From the NCBI RefSeq assembly GCF_900100735.1, contig NZ_FNCJ01000024.1:1-64000 (forward strand): 64,000 nt of DNA, in the 5' to 3' direction. The translations under genes and the position numbers were made by a program. The DNA is from Paraburkholderia phenazinium (GTDB lineage Bacteria > Pseudomonadota > Gammaproteobacteria > Burkholderiales > Burkholderiaceae). The notes beneath the pieces are model-generated. The model was not told the DNA's origin. It worked only from the letters and a program-made list of their open reading frames with translations, and did not search any database. Positions 60,506-64,000 of this stretch are shown piece by piece (positions within the stretch are counted from its first letter, which is position 1; the number at the start of each line of letters is the position of its first letter).

Positions 60506-61588
60506 TTAGTCCGCATCGCCGAGCGACGCCAGCAACTCGGCCTGATGCTCGCTCACCAGCGCGGCGATCAGTTCGTCGAGATCGCCATCCATGATCGATT
60601 CGAGGCGGTACAGCGTCAGGTTGATGCGGTGATCGGTGAGACGCCCTTGCGGGAAGTTGTAGGTGCGGATGCGCTCTGAGCGGTCACCCGAGCCGATCAG
60701 GCTCTTGCGGGTCGCGGCTTCCTTGGCGTGCTGCTCGTGATACTGCTTGTCCTTGATACGCGCGGCGAGCACCTTCAGCGCGCGGTCCTTGTTCTTGTGC
60801 TGCGAGCGGTCGTCCTGGCATTCGACCACGATGCCCGTGGGCAAGTGAGTCACCCGCACGGCCGAATCGGTCTTGTTGATGTGCTGACCGCCGGCGCCGG
60901 AGGCGCGGAAGGTATCGATGCGCAGATCCGCCGGATTGATCTCGACTTCGCCGATTTCATCCGCTTCCGGCATCACCGCGACCGTACAGGCCGAGGTATG
61001 GATGCGGCCCTGGGTTTCCGTGGCCGGCACGCGCTGCACGCGATGGCCGCCGGACTCGAACTTGAGCTTCGAGTACGCTGCTTCACCGGCGATCCGCACG
61101 ATCACTTCCTTATAGCCGCCCAGGTCCGACTCGCTGGCCGACATCATTTCGATCTGCCAACGGTTGCGTTCGGCGAAGCGCAGATACATGCGCAGCAGGT
61201 CGCCTGCGAACAGCGCCGACTCGTCGCCGCCCGTGCCCGCGCGGATTTCGAGGAAGATGTTGCGGTCGTCGTTGGGGTCTTTCGGCAGCAGCATTTTCTG
61301 CAGTTCGGCGCCGAGCTTATCCATCCGCTCACGGGCGGCGCGAATCTCTTCTTCGGCGAAGTCGCGCATTCCCGGATCGGTCAGCAGTTCCTGCGCGGTG
61401 GCCGCGTCGTTGCTGGCCTGGCGCCACAGCCCGTAATGCTCGACCACTGGCCCAAGCTCGGCGTGCTCACGCGTGAGCTTGCGGTATTGGTCGAGATTCG
61501 AGGTAATGTCCTCGCGGCTCAACAGGTCGTTCAGTTCGGCCAGCCGGGTAGTGAGCTGGTCGAGCTTGCTTTGCATGCTCGTTTTCAT
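60506..61588 (-). CDS. prfA: Peptide chain release factor 1
   Basis: 360 residues. GGQ at 233-235 (GAGGQHINKT) catalyses peptide release, and the codon-reading motif PAT lies at 188-190, which reads UAA and UAG. ATG 61588 gives the usual length; the longest frame adds 19 residues. Translated between hemA and prmC. Confidence 0.95.
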   Translation of the reverse strand: MKTSMQSKLDQLTTRLAELNDLLSREDITSNLDQYRKLTREHAELGPVVEHYGLWRQASNDAATAQELLTDPGMRDFAEEEIRAARERMDKLGAELQKMLLPKDPNDDRNIFLEIRAGTGGDESALFAGDLLRMYLRFAERNRWQIEMMSASESDLGGYKEVIVRIAGEAAYSKLKFESGGHRVQRVPATETQGRIHTSACTVAVMPEADEIGEVEINPADLRIDTFRASGAGGQHINKTDSAVRVTHLPTGIVVECQDDRSQHKNKDRALKVLAARIKDKQYHEQHAKEAATRKSLIGSGDRSERIRTYNFPQGRLTDHRINLTLYRLESIMDGDLDELIAALVSEHQAELLASLGDAD

Positions 61589-61708
61589 CGGACGGTAACG
61601 GAGCGGGCTCCGGAAAGGACGGCGTAACTGGGGAAGCGGGCGCAAGCCCTGGAGGTGGGCGCCGGCCTGCCGGAATACGTGGCCAGGCGGCGCGTGGCGG
61701 CAGCGCCG

Positions 61709-62995
61709 CTAACGTTCCGAAGAACCGGAATGTTTGTAGAAACCGCCCATCAGTTCGATGAGCTTATCTCGATTTTCGCTGCTGGCGCGATTGAGCGCAT
61801 GCGTCGGACCATGAATCAGCTTATTGGTCAGCGCTTGCGAGAGCGCCTCGATCACGGCAGCGGGATCGTCGCCGCGAGCGAGCGCCTTTTGCGCGCGTTC
61901 GACTTCGGCACGGCGCAACAGGTCGGCCTGGGTGTGCATATGGCGGATCACCGGCACGATGCTGCGCGCGTCGAGCCACTGCATGAAATTCTGCACCCGC
62001 GTTTCGATGATCGCTTCGGCTTGCGCAACAGCCGCCTGGCGCGAAGCGTTGCCTTCGCGCACGATCGCGCCGAGATCGTCGACGGTATACAGGAACACGT
62101 CTTCGAGCTGGCCGACTTCGGGTTCGATATCGCGCGGCACGGCGAGATCGACCATGAAGATCGGCCGGTGGCGGCGCGCTTTCACCGCACGTTCGACAGC
62201 GCCCAGACCGATGATCGGCAAGGTGGATGCCGTGCACGAGACGATGATGTCGAACTCGTGCATCCGGGTGGGAAGATCAGATAGTGGGATGGCGCGGCCA
62301 TTGAAGCGCTCGGCGAGCCGTGTGCCGCGCTCGGCGGTACGGTTCGCCACCACCAGTTCGCGCGGCTGTTGTGCAGCGAAGTGGGTCGCGCATAGCTCGA
62401 TCATTTCGCCCGCGCCGATAAACAGCACACGCTGGTTCGCCACCTTGTCGAAGATGCGCTGCGCGAGACGCACTGCCGCCGCGGCCATCGAAACGGATTG
62501 CGCACCGATCTCCGTAGTAGTACGCACTTCCTTGGCCACCGCGAAGGTGCGCTGGAACAACTGGTTCAGGTAAGTACCGAGGGCGCCGGCCTCCGAGGCC
62601 GTGCGCACCGCATCTTTCATTTGCCCGACGATCTGCGTCTCGCCCAGCACCATCGAATCGAGCCCTGATGCTACCCGGAATGCGTGGCGCACGGCTTCCG
62701 ACTGCGGCAGTGCGTACACATGCGGCGCGAGTTCGCTGACCGGCAGGTTGTGATACCGCGAAAACCACTGGATCGCGGCTTCGCGGGCCGCATGGTCGTC
62801 GGTCGCGCAGTAGAGTTCGGTGCGATTGCAGGTGGACAGGATCGCCGCTTCAGGCGCGCTCCTGGCTGCGGGGCCGAGCCAGATGTCCTTGAAGGTCGCT
62901 AATGCAGGTTTGATCTGTTCGAGCGGAAACGCCACGCGTTCGCGCAAGGCGACGGGCGCGGTGTGGTGATTGATTCCGATCGTTAGAAGCTGCAT
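61709..62995 (-). CDS. hemA: Glutamyl-tRNA reductase HemA
   Basis: 428 residues. Catalytic Cys56 in LSTCNRTELY, then GETQIVGQMKDAVRTA, NADPH domain VLFIGAGEMIELCATHFAA and the C-terminal dimer domain. It reduces glutamyl-tRNA to glutamate-1-semialdehyde, the first step of haem synthesis. First gene of the hemA-prfA-prmC unit; the ATG is the usual start. Confidence 0.96.
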   Translation of the reverse strand: MQLLTIGINHHTAPVALRERVAFPLEQIKPALATFKDIWLGPAARSAPEAAILSTCNRTELYCATDDHAAREAAIQWFSRYHNLPVSELAPHVYALPQSEAVRHAFRVASGLDSMVLGETQIVGQMKDAVRTASEAGALGTYLNQLFQRTFAVAKEVRTTTEIGAQSVSMAAAAVRLAQRIFDKVANQRVLFIGAGEMIELCATHFAAQQPRELVVANRTAERGTRLAERFNGRAIPLSDLPTRMHEFDIIVSCTASTLPIIGLGAVERAVKARRHRPIFMVDLAVPRDIEPEVGQLEDVFLYTVDDLGAIVREGNASRQAAVAQAEAIIETRVQNFMQWLDARSIVPVIRHMHTQADLLRRAEVERAQKALARGDDPAAVIEALSQALTNKLIHGPTHALNRASSENRDKLIELMGGFYKHSGSSER

Positions 62996-63073
62996 AGGGG
63001 GCGCTATGGTGGGGCGCTATGGTTTAGCCCAATATTATAGCGTTTCCGCAATTCTTTCAGTCCGGGTGGACCT

Positions 63074-63781
63074 TTAGGCGAGCGCGCCGCCCTCGGGGGC
63101 GACCGCGTCGAGCTGGTAGCCGAAGCCGTAAAGCGGCGTCAGGCAATAGCCGTGCTCGGGTCGCAGCTGTAATTTGGTGCGCACCCGCGACGCATGCGTG
63201 TCGAGCGTGCGCGACCTTACGTCGCGCCGCCGGGTCCAGACTGTTTCGAGAATATGCGCGCGCGACACCGGCCGCGAAACATTGTTGAACAGTAGCAGCG
63301 CGAAACGGAATTCTTTGGGGGTTAGTGCCACTGTCTGACCGTGGAATGTCACGGTAAAGTGCGCGGCGTCGAATACGTAACCGCCGAACACGTCGAGCCT
63401 GCGGTTGGGCGGGCGGCGCAGGCCGGCACGCCGCAGCAGGGCGTCGACGCGGGCCAGCATTTCGGGGCCGTGAACCGGTTTGATCAGACAATCATCCGCG
63501 CCGGCGTGCAATGCTGCGACAATCTCACTTTCGCGCGGCGCCGACATCAACATGATGACTGGCAGGCTGGGCAGGATACTGCGGGCACGAGGAATCACGT
63601 CTTCGGCCGGGCGGTCGCCGGCCCAACTATCGGTCAGCAGGAGATCGAAGAACTCGTCGTATGCGCTCGCGAGAAACGGCGCGCTGGCGATGAAATGGCG
63701 ACAGCCATGGCCGCCGGCGAAGATTAGCCTGTCCACGAGTTCCGCGTGGCGGAGGTCAGGCTCGATGAGGGCGATTCGCAT
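63074..63781 (-). CDS. Orphan OmpR-like response regulator
   Basis: 235 residues. The receiver has Asp51 (LLLTDSWAG) as phospho-acceptor and Lys in DDCLIKPV, but the acidic pocket is Glu7 and Asp9 (ALIEPDLRH) and the usual threonine is replaced in MLMSAPRE. The C-terminal winged helix (from about 130) reads VALTPKEFRFALLLFNNVSRP and ends YGFGYQLD. No kinase is adjacent. Signalling may be atypical. Confidence 0.82.
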   Translation of the reverse strand: MRIALIEPDLRHAELVDRLIFAGGHGCRHFIASAPFLASAYDEFFDLLLTDSWAGDRPAEDVIPRARSILPSLPVIMLMSAPRESEIVAALHAGADDCLIKPVHGPEMLARVDALLRRAGLRRPPNRRLDVFGGYVFDAAHFTVTFHGQTVALTPKEFRFALLLFNNVSRPVSRAHILETVWTRRRDVRSRTLDTHASRVRTKLQLRPEHGYCLTPLYGFGYQLDAVAPEGGALA

Positions 63782-64000
63782 AGGACGCGCTTTCAGCGTG
63801 GCAGGCGTGGGCGGCGAAACCTTACGGCTTGCCTAAATGTGACCCCGGCCCCTAAACTCAACCGCTACGCGGAAAGCGCCGTGCTGACCTTTATAGTTAA
63901 CGAGACAAAAATGCTAGCTGCCCGAACGCTTTACGCCTATGAGAAGAGTCCGAAAGTGAGTGAGGTCCCCTACTGATGGGTTGGCCCGGTATCGTGTTGC
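63782..64000. other. Right edge, no gene recognised
   Basis: The last 219 bases have short frames only, none with a ribosome-binding site and a recognisable product. The next gene lies outside the window. Confidence 0.4.

Overview
The window looks like a piece of the main chromosome of a high-GC betaproteobacterium of the Burkholderiaceae, most likely Paraburkholderia or a close Burkholderia relative. The grounds are the gene order (thiOSGE, mla genes, ibaG-murA, the complete his operon, tatABC, petABC, sspAB, and hemA-prfA-prmC-grxD-ubiX), the protein sequences, and a short Burkholderia-type repeat near the left end. The genus is an inference; no search was run. Most of the window is core housekeeping DNA. 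I see no phage, insertion sequence, CRISPR array or rRNA, and one tRNA.

Layout. 1-413: hairpin-rich non-coding DNA and a repeat. 414-4197: D-amino-acid dehydrogenase with an MFS partner, then a lipoprotein of the tyrosine-phosphatase family whose catalytic Cys is Ser. 4329-10791: a two-component system (kinase plus OmpR-type regulator), a row of small envelope genes including an isolated FlgH-like L-ring lipoprotein, a second paralogous regulator without a kinase, and two more exported proteins. 10957-13478: an SDR coupled to a YddA/SbmA-type ABC exporter. 13757-17503: a TPP riboswitch and thiamine genes. 17601-25399: the Mla phospholipid-transport operon including mlaA, then a YadGH-type ABC exporter, ibaG and murA. 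25396-33446: hisGDCB-(marC)-hisHAFIE. 33584-36301: a DUF4870-like protein, a HIT protein and tatABC. 36428-38411: a DegS/DegQ-type protease divergent from a NIF3 protein. 38619-42716: petABC (bc1 complex) and sspAB, closed by a terminator facing tRNA-Thr. 43074-51762: assorted genes (two methyltransferases, a flavoprotein, DUF1059, DUF1415, TetR plus MFS, nitroreductase, H-NS-like). 51973-57464: MFS, YegD-type Hsp70, cold-shock protein, an unusual inverted repeat array and an amino-acid permease. 57605-62995 on the minus strand: DODA-type dioxygenase, ubiX, grxD, prmC, prfA, hemA. 63074-63781: an orphan response regulator.

How the parts fit. Many genes are coupled by 4-base ATGA/GTGA overlaps (thiG-thiE, mlaF-mlaE, mlaC-mlaB, the YadGH pair, murA-hisG, marC-hisH, hisI-hisE, the kinase/regulator pair, and the ABC/SDR pair), which points to long polycistronic units. 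Envelope maintenance is a recurring theme: Mla lipid transport, MurA, Tat, a DegS-like protease, the FlgH-like cluster and its regulators. PetA carries a twin-arginine segment, so it is a plausible client of the Tat genes 2.3 kb upstream.

The least explained pieces are the FlgH-like envelope cluster with its paired regulators, the Cys-to-Ser phosphatase, the 149-bp nested inverted array directly against the permease ribosome-binding site, the six-unit 10-bp repeat that supplies the hisG stop codon, and the hairpin series at the left edge.
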